From the NCBI GenBank assembly GCA_951813065.1, contig CATOTH010000001.1, forward strand, positions 843,609 to 907,608: a DNA stretch of 64,000 nucleotides. Direction: 5' to 3'. The notes under the pieces are model-generated. The model saw only the letters and a list, made by a program, of their open reading frames with translations. It did no database searches and was not told the origin of the DNA. The position numbers and the translations under genes are program-made. The stretch comes from an uncultured Bryobacterales bacterium. GTDB lineage: Bacteria; Acidobacteriota; Terriglobia; Bryobacterales; UBA6623. Shown here piece by piece: positions 53,285-61,643 of this stretch. Position 1 is the first letter of the stretch. Each line of letters begins with the position of its first letter.

Positions 53285-53560
53285 TCAGACGCAGTAGTAA
53301 AGCCCTCCCGCGACCTTCTCAAGCTGTTCCTCATCTAGGTTCGGACTGGGCGGCAACACCAGATTCAGCGTGTGCATGTCGTCTTCATGAACCCGAATCA
53401 CGATGTCGTCTGGAACTTGAATGCCGAATACCTGCTGGATGGCTCCCTTGGGGTCCGACACGAGTTGCTCCCGGAACGCCAAATCCTCTGCCGCCTTCTC
53501 CGTGAGTTGTCTGCGCATATCCTCCGCTGTTTGATTCTCCGATTGAGTGAACGCTGTCAT
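53285..53560 (-). CDS. RiPP precursor with nitrile-hydratase-like leader (NHLP family)
   Basis: A 91-residue precursor peptide. The leader has the pattern of nitrile-hydratase-related leaders (NHLP, TIGR03793-like): TEKAAEDLAFREQLVSDPKG, then IQQVFGIQVPDDIVIRVHED, then LNLVLPPSPNLDEEQLEKVA, and the double-Gly cleavage site VAGG. The core after GG is only LYYCV. The leader would guide modifying enzymes and a NHLM-type peptidase/ABC exporter. GGGAGACAG precedes the ATG. No modifying enzyme is seen within the window, and the nearest exporter is a relic. The core is very short, so it may be truncated or represent an unusual product. Confidence 0.83.
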   Translation of the reverse strand: MTAFTQSENQTAEDMRRQLTEKAAEDLAFREQLVSDPKGAIQQVFGIQVPDDIVIRVHEDDMHTLNLVLPPSPNLDEEQLEKVAGGLYYCV

Positions 53561-53874
53561 AGTCTGTCTCCCGTTCTTCTGCTGGACTCCAGATACAACC
53601 GCCTTTGTGGACCGATGTCCTTACCTCCTGTCCTCCCCACGCACAAAGGGAAATACCTGTTCAACGGTTATACATAGTATGGGTTACGGACAGGACTTTC
53701 ACAAGGAGTGTTGGGGGGCACGGGGGGCATCCCGGCAATTGTGGCGTATCGCCATGGATCCGTTTGGCTTGGCTGTTGGCTGGATCCTGGCAAGCCTCTG
53801 GGAGTTGCCGTCAGTGTTCTATAGCCGGTCTCGACAGGAAACTGGGGCAAGCAGAGACGAGCGGCAGCACCAGA
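53561..53874. other. Region between the RiPP precursor and exporter relic
   Basis: No gene recognised. It includes the upstream region of the precursor gene and probably further decayed exporter sequence. Confidence 0.35.
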
Positions 53875-54178
53875 GTCATGGAGGGAGGTGCTGGCTCTCA
53901 CCTCACTGATCGCGCTCGCGCTGATTCGCAACTCCCGTAACCTGTTGCTCGACGAGGCGACGGACTGGCTCGACAACGAAAGCCAGGCCGAAATCATGCG
54001 CAATCTCCGGCGACTTACCTCGACACGGATTGTCATTGCCCACCGCCTTTCCACGCTTCGCCAGGCGGATCGGACTTACGTGATGCAGCCTGGAAGGGGC
54101 GTCCAGGAGGATTCATTCGCGGAACTGGCCTGGACCGAGGGCGTGTTCCAGGATCTCGTTCGAAGGCAAGTCGCTTGA
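53875..54178 (+). pseudogene. Relic of NHLM-type bacteriocin-export ABC transporter (C-terminal ATPase)
   Basis: The frame at 53888-54178 reads IALALIRNSRNLLLDEATDW, then LDNESQAEIMRNLRRLTSTR and IVIAHRLSTLRQADRTYVMQ, ending EGVFQDLVRRQVA. This holds the Walker B motif (LLLDEAT) and the H-loop (AHRLST) of an ABC ATPase of the type that exports NHLP peptides. The LSGGQ signature is destroyed: VMEGGAG is in a different frame just upstream, and the segment between is shortened and shifted. No transmembrane or peptidase part precedes it. It is a decayed exporter, divergent from the precursor gene and probably once part of the same cluster. Confidence 0.78.
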
Positions 54179-54303
54179 CAGGCAACGAATTCCCGGGAGG
54201 TTGCGGCTTCCGAAGGCTGCTTTCGCCCTTCGTCGCTCCGGTCCCGCCCGCCTTGGACCGATTGATTTGCGGAACAGCCGGAAGCCCCCCTATTCTGGGT
54301 TCG

Positions 54304-55647
54304 ATGCTCAACAGGCTTGTCGCCAGCCTCCTGTTCGCCTGCTGCACGCTTTCGGCCGAAGCAGTCCGCTTCGCTAATGGCGGGGCGCTGAAGATGCTCT
54401 ACGACAATCGCATGTATCCGCAGGCGGTAGAGAGCCGAGGCCAGGTCTTCATCGTGTGGCGCGGCAGTCAGGGGTTGCCGTGGGTCCGCTCGTATGACCT
54501 GGCGACGCGCCAGTTTGCCGAGCCGCGAATGCTCCTCGAGGGAATGGGGCTCCAAATCGACGCCCGGCAGTTCGAGAGGGACCAACACTACGCTCCCGTG
54601 GTCTGGGCTGAATCGGACGGGCGCGTGCACGTTGCCTTCGGCTTCCACCGTACCCCGGGGTTCCATCTCGCCACGAAAAGACCGGGTGACATTGACAGCT
54701 GGGAGCCGCTGGCGGAGATTTCGGATTCGATTTCCTACCCGCAGGTGCACAGAATCGCCGGGAGCAAGACGCTGGTCTACTTCCGGGAGAGCGGCCACCT
54801 CGGGTTTTGGACATATCGCATCTCTGAAGACGCGGGCCGGACTTGGCTGGCGCCGGTCAGTCCGGTGATCGACATGGACGCCCCCCCGCGAGAGTCTCCC
54901 CTGGCTGCGCATGCTGGTTCGTATCAAACGACCCGAGTGAGCGCCGATGGACGCACGTTGCACATAGCCTTCATCTGGAAGGTGGAGGAACCCATTGGAA
55001 GCGAGCGGTACGGTGGCGTCCTGCATGACTACACCCGTCGGCACAATCTGTACTATGTGCGCGCCGATATCGGATCCGGAAGGGTGTTCAACGCGCACGG
55101 CAAAGAACTTCCGAGACCGGTCAATTTTGCCACTGCCCAGCGTGACTGCCTCGTCTGGGACACCGAGGGCGGCAGCGCCTCGGTGGGTCCGTCGATCGCC
55201 CTGGGCACACGCGGCGAGCCTTACTTTCTACTGCCGGTGTCCGGTGAGACGCCCTACGCCTCGACCTTCTACTTCGTCCGGATGAAGGGCGGGAAATGGA
55301 AGCGGTCTGCGCTGGCCTCGACCGGCCATCCGTTCAACTCCACGCACCTCGTCAGGAATCATGACGGATCCTTTAGTGCCTATCTGATAGCCGGGGAAGG
55401 CGAGGCAAACGAGGAAAGCGAAATGAATCGATACGGCTGGGGGGACCGCGTCGAGGAATGGCGTTCCGACAGGGCCGGTTCGGGTTGGCACCGATCCCGC
55501 GACCTGACGCCCCACCCCGGCATGCGATATCAGAGTGTGAAATTTGTGCGCGGCGCGAGCGGGGAGCCTCTGGACGGGATGCTGCTCTATTACGCATGGA
55601 ACGGGACGGGCGAAGGCAGCGCGTTCCTGCTCGACGAGCGCGATTGA
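54304..55647 (+). CDS. BNR-repeat exported protein (BNR_4 family)
   Basis: A 447-residue exported protein with a signal peptide (NRLVASLLFACCTLSAEA). The mature part is a beta-propeller of the BNR_4/sialidase-like type: GQVFIVWRGSQGLPWVRSYD, FERDQHYAPVVWAESDGRVH, AFGFHRTPGFHLATKRPGD and GRTLHIAFIWKVEEP. Family members occur next to sulfatases and polysaccharide-degrading enzymes and may be lyases or binding proteins for sugar chains. No catalytic residues can be assigned here. The start at 54304 fits the signal peptide. It converges with nrdR. Confidence 0.8.
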   Translation: MLNRLVASLLFACCTLSAEAVRFANGGALKMLYDNRMYPQAVESRGQVFIVWRGSQGLPWVRSYDLATRQFAEPRMLLEGMGLQIDARQFERDQHYAPVVWAESDGRVHVAFGFHRTPGFHLATKRPGDIDSWEPLAEISDSISYPQVHRIAGSKTLVYFRESGHLGFWTYRISEDAGRTWLAPVSPVIDMDAPPRESPLAAHAGSYQTTRVSADGRTLHIAFIWKVEEPIGSERYGGVLHDYTRRHNLYYVRADIGSGRVFNAHGKELPRPVNFATAQRDCLVWDTEGGSASVGPSIALGTRGEPYFLLPVSGETPYASTFYFVRMKGGKWKRSALASTGHPFNSTHLVRNHDGSFSAYLIAGEGEANEESEMNRYGWGDRVEEWRSDRAGSGWHRSRDLTPHPGMRYQSVKFVRGASGEPLDGMLLYYAWNGTGEGSAFLLDERD

Positions 55648-55686
55648 CCACACGAGGCAGCAACTGGCCCCGGGTTGGTCTGGGAT

Positions 55687-56142
55687 CTACCGTCCGAGAT
55701 GCAAGCGCCGGATCTCTTGCACGAACTCGTCCTCGCCCTGGAAGTCGCGGTAAACGGACGCGTAGCGCACATACGCGACGCGATCGAGCCTCCGCAACTC
55801 GCGCATCACCAATTCCCCGATGGCGCTGGACTTGCATTCGCGGTCGCCCGACTCGGTCGCTAGCGTCTCTGCCAAGTCGACGATCGCTTGCATTTGCGGG
55901 ACGGTAACGGGTCTTTTCTCGCAGGCTCTCAACAGGCCTTGCAACACCTTCTGCCTGTCGAAGCGTTCGCGCCGACGGTCCTTCTTGACGACCATGAACG
56001 GGACATCGTCGATTCGTTCGTAGGTCGTGAACCGCCGGTCGCAGTCCAGGCAGTGGCGACGCCTGCGGATCACGTCGCCTTCCTTGCTCATGCGCGAATC
56101 GATCACCTTGTCTCGGAGGCTCGAACAGTAGGGACAGATCAT
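55687..56142 (-). CDS. nrdR: Transcriptional repressor NrdR
   Basis: NrdR is a nucleotide-sensing repressor of ribonucleotide-reductase genes. The 151-residue protein has the N-terminal zinc ribbon (MICPYCSSLRDKVIDSRMSK, HCLDCDRRFTTYERIDDVPF), then an ATP-cone domain (MVVKKDRRRERFDRQKVLQG to YVRYASVYRDFQGEDEFVQE). Start at 56142: the earlier in-frame start adds 26 residues not found in the family. The gene is divergent from a sulfatase. No NrdR box pair was noted nearby. Confidence 0.95.
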   Translation of the reverse strand: MICPYCSSLRDKVIDSRMSKEGDVIRRRRHCLDCDRRFTTYERIDDVPFMVVKKDRRRERFDRQKVLQGLLRACEKRPVTVPQMQAIVDLAETLATESGDRECKSSAIGELVMRELRRLDRVAYVRYASVYRDFQGEDEFVQEIRRLHLGR

Positions 56143-56270
56143 GGTAGGGGCGGTCCGAACCCTGATTCTAGATGACGCACGGGCAAGCTGCGGGGTCTTC
56201 TCATCACTTTGCGCCCGCAACGAACCAATTGTCGAGCCGACGGGAATACCGCGCGGTTATACTCGGTTTC

Positions 56271-58112
56271 ATGCGATTGGCCGTGTTTCTCTTAGCAGCT
56301 TTCCTGGTCCTGCCACTTGCGGCAGCCCAGCCGAACATCCTTTGGATCAGTTCAGAAGACAACGGGCCCCATCTGGGCGTCTACGGCGACTCGTACGCGG
56401 ACACGCCGAACCTGGACGCGCTGGGCCGCATGGGCATGATCTACCGCAACGCCTGGTCCACCGCGCCGGTCTGCGCACCTGCCCGGACCACGATCATCAG
56501 CGGCATGTACCCACCTTCGACGGGCTCCCAGCACATGCGATCCCTCACTCGCCTGCCAGCCGACATGAGGATGTTCCCGCAGTACCTGCGCGAGGCCGGG
56601 TACTACGTTTCGAACAACTCCAAGGAAGACTACAACCTCCAGAAGCCGGGGCAGGTCTGGGACGAGTCGAGCCGCGGAGCCCATTGGCGCAAGCGGGCGC
56701 CGGACCAGCCGTTCTTCGCGGTGTTCAACTTCAATGTGACGCACGAATCCCAGATCCGTCGGCGGCCTCACGAGGCGGTTCACGATCCGGCGGGCGTCCG
56801 CGTGCCGGCTTTCCATCCAGACACGCCGGAGAGCCGCCAGGACTGGGCGCAGTATCACGACAAGATCACCGAAATGGACGGGATGGCCGGACGAGTGCTG
56901 GCCGAGTTGCGCGAGGACGGCCTTGCGGAGGACACGATCGTCTTCTACTGGGCCGACCACGGTCCCGGCATGCCCCGGGGCAAGCGCTGGACCTACAACT
57001 CCGGCCTGAATGTTCCCATGATCCTGTACGTACCCGAGAAGTACCGGCAGTTGAGCCCAGCCGAGTACGAGGAAGGCGGAGAGAGCCGGCGACTGGTTGG
57101 TTTCATCGACCTCGCGCCGACCGTGCTTAGCCTGGCCGGGATCGAGCCCCCGAGCCACTTGCAGGGTCATGCCTTCGCGGGTGAGTTCGAAACACCCCCG
57201 CCGCCGTACTCGTTCGCTTTCCGCGGGAGGATGGACGAACGCTACGACATGGTGAGGAGCGTGCGGGACGAACGTTACATCTATATCCGGAACTTCATGC
57301 CGCACCGCATCTACGGCCAGTACATCCAGTACATGTTTCAGACACCCACCACGGCGGTTTGGCACCGTCTTTATAGCGAAGGCAAACTGAAGCCGCCCAG
57401 AACGCATTTCTGGGAGACCAAGCCCGCGGAAGAACTTTACGATTTGGAGAGCGATCCGGACGAAACTCGCAATCTCGCCGGAAGTCGCTCGCATCGGGCG
57501 ATCCTCCGGCGATTCCAGGATGCGCGGGTCGAGTGGTCCCTGGCGATCCGCGACCTCGGATTCCTGCCTGAGAGCGCCATCCACTCGCGGGCGGGCGACG
57601 ACGCACCCCACACCATGGGTGCCGACTCTGCTCGCTTTCCGATGAGCCGAATCATGAGCATGGCCGAACTCGCCTCGTCTCTGCGTCCGGATGTCGACCG
57701 GAGGCTCGCAGCCGGCATGAAGGATGCCGATAGTGCGGTCCGATACTGGGCGGTACTGGGAACGATCATGCGTGGCAAGGACAGTGTGTCAGCTCTTGTT
57801 GAGCCACTCCGGACGGGATTGTCTGACAAGGATCCCGCTGTTCGGGTTGCCGCAGCCGAGGCGCTGGGCCGCTACGGGGGCGATTCCGACGTGGAGAAAG
57901 CGCTGGGCGTCCTGCTGGAGCATTCCAACGCCGAGCGACACGGCGTCTTCGTGGCCATGGCTGCGCTCAACGGGCTGGACTACATGGACGAACGCGGGCG
58001 GCCCGGTCTCGCCACTGTAGCTGAATTGCCGCAGCTGGACCCGAACGCCCACTCGAAGTTCCGCGCGTACTTGCCGAACTTGATCAAGAAGATCCAGGCG
58101 GATCTTGAGTAG
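56271..58112 (+). CDS. Sulfatase with C-terminal HEAT-like repeats
   Basis: A 613-residue sulfatase. After a signal peptide (LAVFLLAAFLVLPLAAAQ), the metal motif is NILWISSEDNGPHLGVYGDS and the formylglycine site is APVCAPARTTIISGMYPPST. VFYWADHGPGMPRGKRWTYN carries the second metal ligands. The last 140 residues look like HEAT repeats (KDADSAVRYWAVLGTIM, LSDKDPAVRVAAAEALGRYG), a combination seen in heparan-N-sulfatase-like bacterial enzymes. The substrate is unknown. A serine hydrolase gene follows 16 bases downstream and may share the transcript. Confidence 0.9.
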   Translation: MRLAVFLLAAFLVLPLAAAQPNILWISSEDNGPHLGVYGDSYADTPNLDALGRMGMIYRNAWSTAPVCAPARTTIISGMYPPSTGSQHMRSLTRLPADMRMFPQYLREAGYYVSNNSKEDYNLQKPGQVWDESSRGAHWRKRAPDQPFFAVFNFNVTHESQIRRRPHEAVHDPAGVRVPAFHPDTPESRQDWAQYHDKITEMDGMAGRVLAELREDGLAEDTIVFYWADHGPGMPRGKRWTYNSGLNVPMILYVPEKYRQLSPAEYEEGGESRRLVGFIDLAPTVLSLAGIEPPSHLQGHAFAGEFETPPPPYSFAFRGRMDERYDMVRSVRDERYIYIRNFMPHRIYGQYIQYMFQTPTTAVWHRLYSEGKLKPPRTHFWETKPAEELYDLESDPDETRNLAGSRSHRAILRRFQDARVEWSLAIRDLGFLPESAIHSRAGDDAPHTMGADSARFPMSRIMSMAELASSLRPDVDRRLAAGMKDADSAVRYWAVLGTIMRGKDSVSALVEPLRTGLSDKDPAVRVAAAEALGRYGGDSDVEKALGVLLEHSNAERHGVFVAMAALNGLDYMDERGRPGLATVAELPQLDPNAHSKFRAYLPNLIKKIQADLE

Positions 58113-58128
58113 TCGGATCTAACCGCAG

Positions 58129-59042
58129 GTGAGACGCAGGAGATTCTTCGAGAGTTCCCTGGCAGCGGCCGCGTCGGTTGCCACTGCAAGGGGTGACATC
58201 GAGGAAGCGTCTCGGCTTGTTGCCGTGCACGTCGATAGCGGGGCCGTGCGTGGGGCGGTCCTCGACGTGCGGGCTGGGGGGCGAGACTACGCCAGGTCCT
58301 ACGGCACGGCGGGCGATACAGATGCGATCTTCCTCTTGGCGTCGATCACCAAGCCGATGACCGCGGCCGGGGTGATGCTGCTTGCCGACCGGGGCGAACT
58401 GCGCCTGGCCGATCCGGTGCACCGGTTCATTCCGGAGTTCCGCGAGGGAGCAAGGGCTCGCATCACCGTGCGGCACCTGCTTACCCATACGTCAGGACTG
58501 CCGGACCAATTACCCGAGAACGTCGAGTTGCGCAAGCGGAACGCGCCGCTTGGCGAATTCGTGGAACGCACAATCCGTACCGGCCTGCTCTTCGCACCGG
58601 GCACGCGCTACTCCTACCAGAGCATGGGAATCTTGCTGGCAGCCGAACTCTGTCAGCGGATTACCGACACGCCGTTTCCGGAATTCCTGGCGAACGATCT
58701 CTTCGGTCCTCTCGGCATGGGGAGGTCGGCTCTGGGGCTGGGTCCGTTCGCCTTGGAAGATACGCAGCGCAGCCAAGTCGAGCAGGGGCCGCCGCACGGT
58801 GGCCTGGGAAGGCCCGAGGCCGCGCACTGGGATTGGAACAGTCGCTACTGGCGTGAATTGGCTTCTCCCTGGGGAGGTGCGCACGCCTCGGCATCGGATG
58901 TTGCCCGGTTCTTCTCGGAATTCCTCCCCGGCGAAGACACCACGGTGCTACGAGTCGAAACCGCCGCTCTGATGGTCCGCGATCACACCGCGAAGCTGGG
59001 TAGGTCGCGGGGCCTAGGATTCGCCCTGGGAGCAGGTGCGGG
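58129..59042 (+). pseudogene. Serine hydrolase (beta-lactamase/esterase class C), 5' part, split by IS
   Basis: The gene begins with GTG at 58129 and a twin-arginine-like signal (RRRRFFESSLAAAASVATAR). The SxxK motif is in FLLASITKPMTAAGVMLLAD, and the second motif YxS/N is in RYSYQSMGILLAAELCQRI. Reading stops at the IS insertion (59042). The remainder of the gene, 61467-61635, continues in frame: GCSEFTFWHGGATGTLAWAD, with the third motif HGG. Joined without the element and one target copy, the gene would encode 360 residues. As it stands it lacks the third motif and the last 56 residues, so it is probably inactive. Confidence 0.88.
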
Positions 59043-61458
59043 CTGCCGTTTACACACAAATCATGGTGATCGCATCTTCTGATACAGTTTGCTGGCTTTA
59101 TTCAGGCGACGAGCGCGTTCGATGGCTTGCCTAATTGCCGCCAGGCGTATGTAGCCTTCCCACATGACCTTGTGGCCCGGGTGGGCATAGCGCTTGCGTT
59201 TGAAGTTGAGATACCCGCCCAGCATCGCCAGTGTCAGCACCGCCCGTCCGAGATTGTCCGGCGGTGCTTGCCGACGATCCTTGGCGAAATCCTCCAACGC
59301 CGCGATCTCGATCTCCGAGAAGAACGTCTCCGGCGGCAGTTCCGGCGTGTCCCGCCCCATCAGCGTCATCGCCGCCAGACGCCACGCGATCACCGCGTTG
59401 ATCGTCACCGCCCGCTCGATCCGCTCCCCCCGCCGATGCCCCAGGTACTCCACCTTGCAGCCCGACTTCAGCACCCGGTGCCAGTCCTCGATCCGCCACC
59501 GCAGCCGGTACCACTCCAGCATCCGCTCCGCGTCCTGCCGCGTCTGCACCGCCAGGCTCGTCAGCAGGAACCACTCCAGCCGTGCCACCCCCTCCGGCGC
59601 GTTCTCCTCCCGCACGTGCACCACGTTCAGCGGCACCGCGGCCCCCTGCCGGTCCGGGTCCCGCAACTGCACCGCCTGCCATCTCAGAGCCACCTCCGCC
59701 ACGCGTTCCTCGCGCGCCGGCCGGCCCGGCTGCCCGCGGCTCGACCGCCGCGCGCTCTGCCGCGCCACGTGAATCTCCAAACGCCCCTGCGCGGCCTCCT
59801 GCCGCACCGCCTCGAACAGCTTCGGCACCCCCTTGCCCAGCACCCGGTCGTGCTGCGCCCGCACCAGCAGGTCCACCGTCCCCAACCGCCGCTGCTCGGC
59901 GAAGATCGCGTACACGTCCCCTTCCCGGTCCAGCACCGCTACCGGCCGCACCCCTTGTAACTGCTCCGCCAGTTCCGCACACTCCCGCAACCCCCGGATC
60001 CAGCGCATCGTCTTGCGCTCCTCCAGCGGCTTGCCCTGCTCCGCCTGCCCGTCCGGGGCCTCGTACTGGATCTGCGGCACCCCCAACGGGATCCCCTCCC
60101 CGTTGACCACCAGCGTCGAGTGCATGTGGATCCCCAGCGTCCCCGCCGAGCCCTTGTTCTTGCTGATCAGGCCCAGTCCCACGCAGCCCGGATGCTCCGC
60201 GAAATTCAGGTCCGTCCCGTCCTGGATGCACAGCACTGCCGACTGGCCCTGCATGCGCTGCAGCGTGCGCTCCCGGTGCGGCGCCAGGATGTGCTCCGGC
60301 GTCACCTCCGAATCCGCCGGCTGGTCGATCATCCGGTAGTAGCCCCGCACTGCCGCCAAGTCCTTCTGCGCCGCTCCGGGAAACGACTTGGTGGGCGCTG
60401 CCGCCTGGATCTCCACGCTCTGCACCAGCCTCCGAGTCAAGCGTACATCGCCCAGCGGCGCGGTCCCGAACTCGTTGTGCGCCCACTCGCCGGAGGCCAG
60501 GCCCGCCCCCAGTGCCAGCGCCGGCACGCCCGGCGCTGGCAGGCCCAGTTGCGCGCGCCAGTTGCGCGCCAGCGGATACAGCCAGATGGCCTTCACGTCC
60601 ACCTGCGTGCCGGCGGCCGCCAAGCGGCCCCGCCCGGCGGTCACGCCGATGCGCTGCCAGTTGGCGGCCGCCAGCGAGGTGCCCGCTTGGTCTTGAGAGA
60701 CAAAGGTTTCCACCAGCAGGGGGCGGTAGCCGTAGCGCCGCAGGCAGTCGTCGGGCAGCCGGCGCAGGGCCAGCGAGAGGGCCTTGGAGGCGAGATTGCG
60801 GCAGGCGGCGGAGGGTCGGATCAGGAAGCGGCTCAGGCCGAGCACGCGATGCAGGTGGCGCGAGCGGGTGGCGGGGTCCCAGCCGATGAAGGCGTCGCGG
60901 GCGGCCAGCGTGAGAGCGGCCGCGGCGAAGCCGAGCGCACCGAGCACGCCATGTTCGCAGACCAGCAGGTAGCGCAACTGGGCCCCGGCGTGGAGGACAG
61001 CTCCGCGGGGATGCTCGCGGGCGATGAGTTCGTTCCAGACGCGGCGCTGGTGCTCGTCGCGGACCGCGACGAGTTGCAGGTCGCGCACCCGGTCGACCCG
61101 GGCGGGCAGGCCGACGGGCGGGGGCACGGGACGGTCCAGGCGGCGCGGGCGGCCACGCTGGCGGTTGTGCCGGGGCGCGGGCAAGTCGATCTGGCGGGCG
61201 GCTGCGAGAGCGCGCAAGGCCTGCATGCAACTGGCGACCTGCGGCTTGCCGTGGGCATCGAGGAATCCGAACCGGGCGCAGACCTGCCGGCCAATTTCGG
61301 TGCGGCTGGCGTCGCCCGCGTCGGCCACGAGTTTGCGGACCTGGATCAGCGCAGGGCCCCGCGCCAATGTGGTCGGGATCCGATGTTGCTCATACATGCT
61401 CCAGAAATGGCACAGAGCGATGTCAAAAGTCAAGTGTCAACTTGTGTGGCATCGGCAG
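59043..61458 (-). mobile_element. Complete IS4/Tn5-type insertion sequence with DruA-like transposase
   Basis: Inverted ends CTGCCGTTTACACACAAAT (59043-59061) and, read inward from 61458, CTGCCGATGCCACACAAGT (15 of 19 match) resemble IS50/Tn5 ends (CTGACTCTTATACACAAGT). The flanks carry an 8-base duplication, GGTGCGGG, at 59035-59042 and 61459-61466. The 2416-base element holds one gene on the minus strand. It splits a serine hydrolase gene whose two halves rejoin in frame when the element is removed, confirming the boundaries. Confidence 0.92.
59061..61397 (-). CDS. Tn5-like transposase with N-terminal DruA-like (DUF4338) domain
   Basis: A 778-residue fusion. An N-terminal region of about 100 residues is followed at about 110-290 by a DUF4338/DruA-like domain: HQRRVWNELIAREHPRG, ARDAFIGWDPATRSRHLHRV, NLASKALSLALRRL, GYRPLLVETFVSQDQAGTSL and AANWQRIGVTAGRGR. 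From about 305 it is a Tn5-like transposase: ASGEWAHNEFGTAPLGDVRL, the catalytic Asp393 in CIQDGTDLNFA, Asp in AVLDREGDVYAIF, and the Y-R-E motif block WYRLRWRIEDWHRVLKSGCK. The three acidic residues are present. The DruA-like part shares ARDxxIGW, NLASxxLxLxLRRL and AANWxxxGxTxGxxR with the unrelated ISAs1 transposase at 39127. Start chosen at MYEQHR after GGAG; an ATG 36 bases earlier is possible. Confidence 0.88.
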   Translation of the reverse strand: MYEQHRIPTTLARGPALIQVRKLVADAGDASRTEIGRQVCARFGFLDAHGKPQVASCMQALRALAAARQIDLPAPRHNRQRGRPRRLDRPVPPPVGLPARVDRVRDLQLVAVRDEHQRRVWNELIAREHPRGAVLHAGAQLRYLLVCEHGVLGALGFAAAALTLAARDAFIGWDPATRSRHLHRVLGLSRFLIRPSAACRNLASKALSLALRRLPDDCLRRYGYRPLLVETFVSQDQAGTSLAAANWQRIGVTAGRGRLAAAGTQVDVKAIWLYPLARNWRAQLGLPAPGVPALALGAGLASGEWAHNEFGTAPLGDVRLTRRLVQSVEIQAAAPTKSFPGAAQKDLAAVRGYYRMIDQPADSEVTPEHILAPHRERTLQRMQGQSAVLCIQDGTDLNFAEHPGCVGLGLISKNKGSAGTLGIHMHSTLVVNGEGIPLGVPQIQYEAPDGQAEQGKPLEERKTMRWIRGLRECAELAEQLQGVRPVAVLDREGDVYAIFAEQRRLGTVDLLVRAQHDRVLGKGVPKLFEAVRQEAAQGRLEIHVARQSARRSSRGQPGRPAREERVAEVALRWQAVQLRDPDRQGAAVPLNVVHVREENAPEGVARLEWFLLTSLAVQTRQDAERMLEWYRLRWRIEDWHRVLKSGCKVEYLGHRRGERIERAVTINAVIAWRLAAMTLMGRDTPELPPETFFSEIEIAALEDFAKDRRQAPPDNLGRAVLTLAMLGGYLNFKRKRYAHPGHKVMWEGYIRLAAIRQAIERARRLNKASKLYQKMRSP

Positions 61459-61635
61459 GGTGCGGGTGCCGGCTGCTCGGAGTTCACGTTTTGGCACGGA
61501 GGGGCCACGGGGACGCTCGCCTGGGCCGATCCGGCTACCGGAGTTCGCTTCGTGTTGCTTACGACTCTGCCGAATCGAGTCGCGAATGACCTGGTGATCC
61601 GCCCGGTTTCGGACTCGGTGTCGACTGCCCTCTGA
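61459..61635 (+). pseudogene. Serine hydrolase, 3' part after IS
   Basis: It encodes the end of the split hydrolase, SEFTFWHGGATGTLAWADPA and FVLLTTLPNRVANDLVIRPV, to a TGA at 61633-61635. HGG is the third active-site motif of the beta-lactamase-like serine hydrolases. It has no start of its own. Bases 61459-61466 are the second target-duplication copy. Confidence 0.88.
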
Positions 61636-61643
61636 CTCTCTCC

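Noticed and set aside
53117..53338. A 73-codon plus-strand frame upstream of rpmH with GGGAG before its ATG
   Set aside because: No family resemblance, and its end overlaps the better supported RiPP precursor on the other strand.
59131..61230. A 699-codon minus-strand open frame with long Gly/Ala runs
   Set aside because: It lies on the same strand as the Tn5-like transposase in another frame and is made of low-complexity Gly/Ala/Arg. It reflects third-position GC in the transposase gene.
38975..61458. A Druantia defence system
   Set aside because: The DruA-like domains are inside single-gene insertion sequences. None of the other Druantia proteins, such as the large DruE helicase, is in the window.
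60120..61589. A 489-codon plus-strand open frame
   Set aside because: Antisense to the transposase, with no family resemblance. Only its last part coincides with the real 3' end of the split hydrolase.
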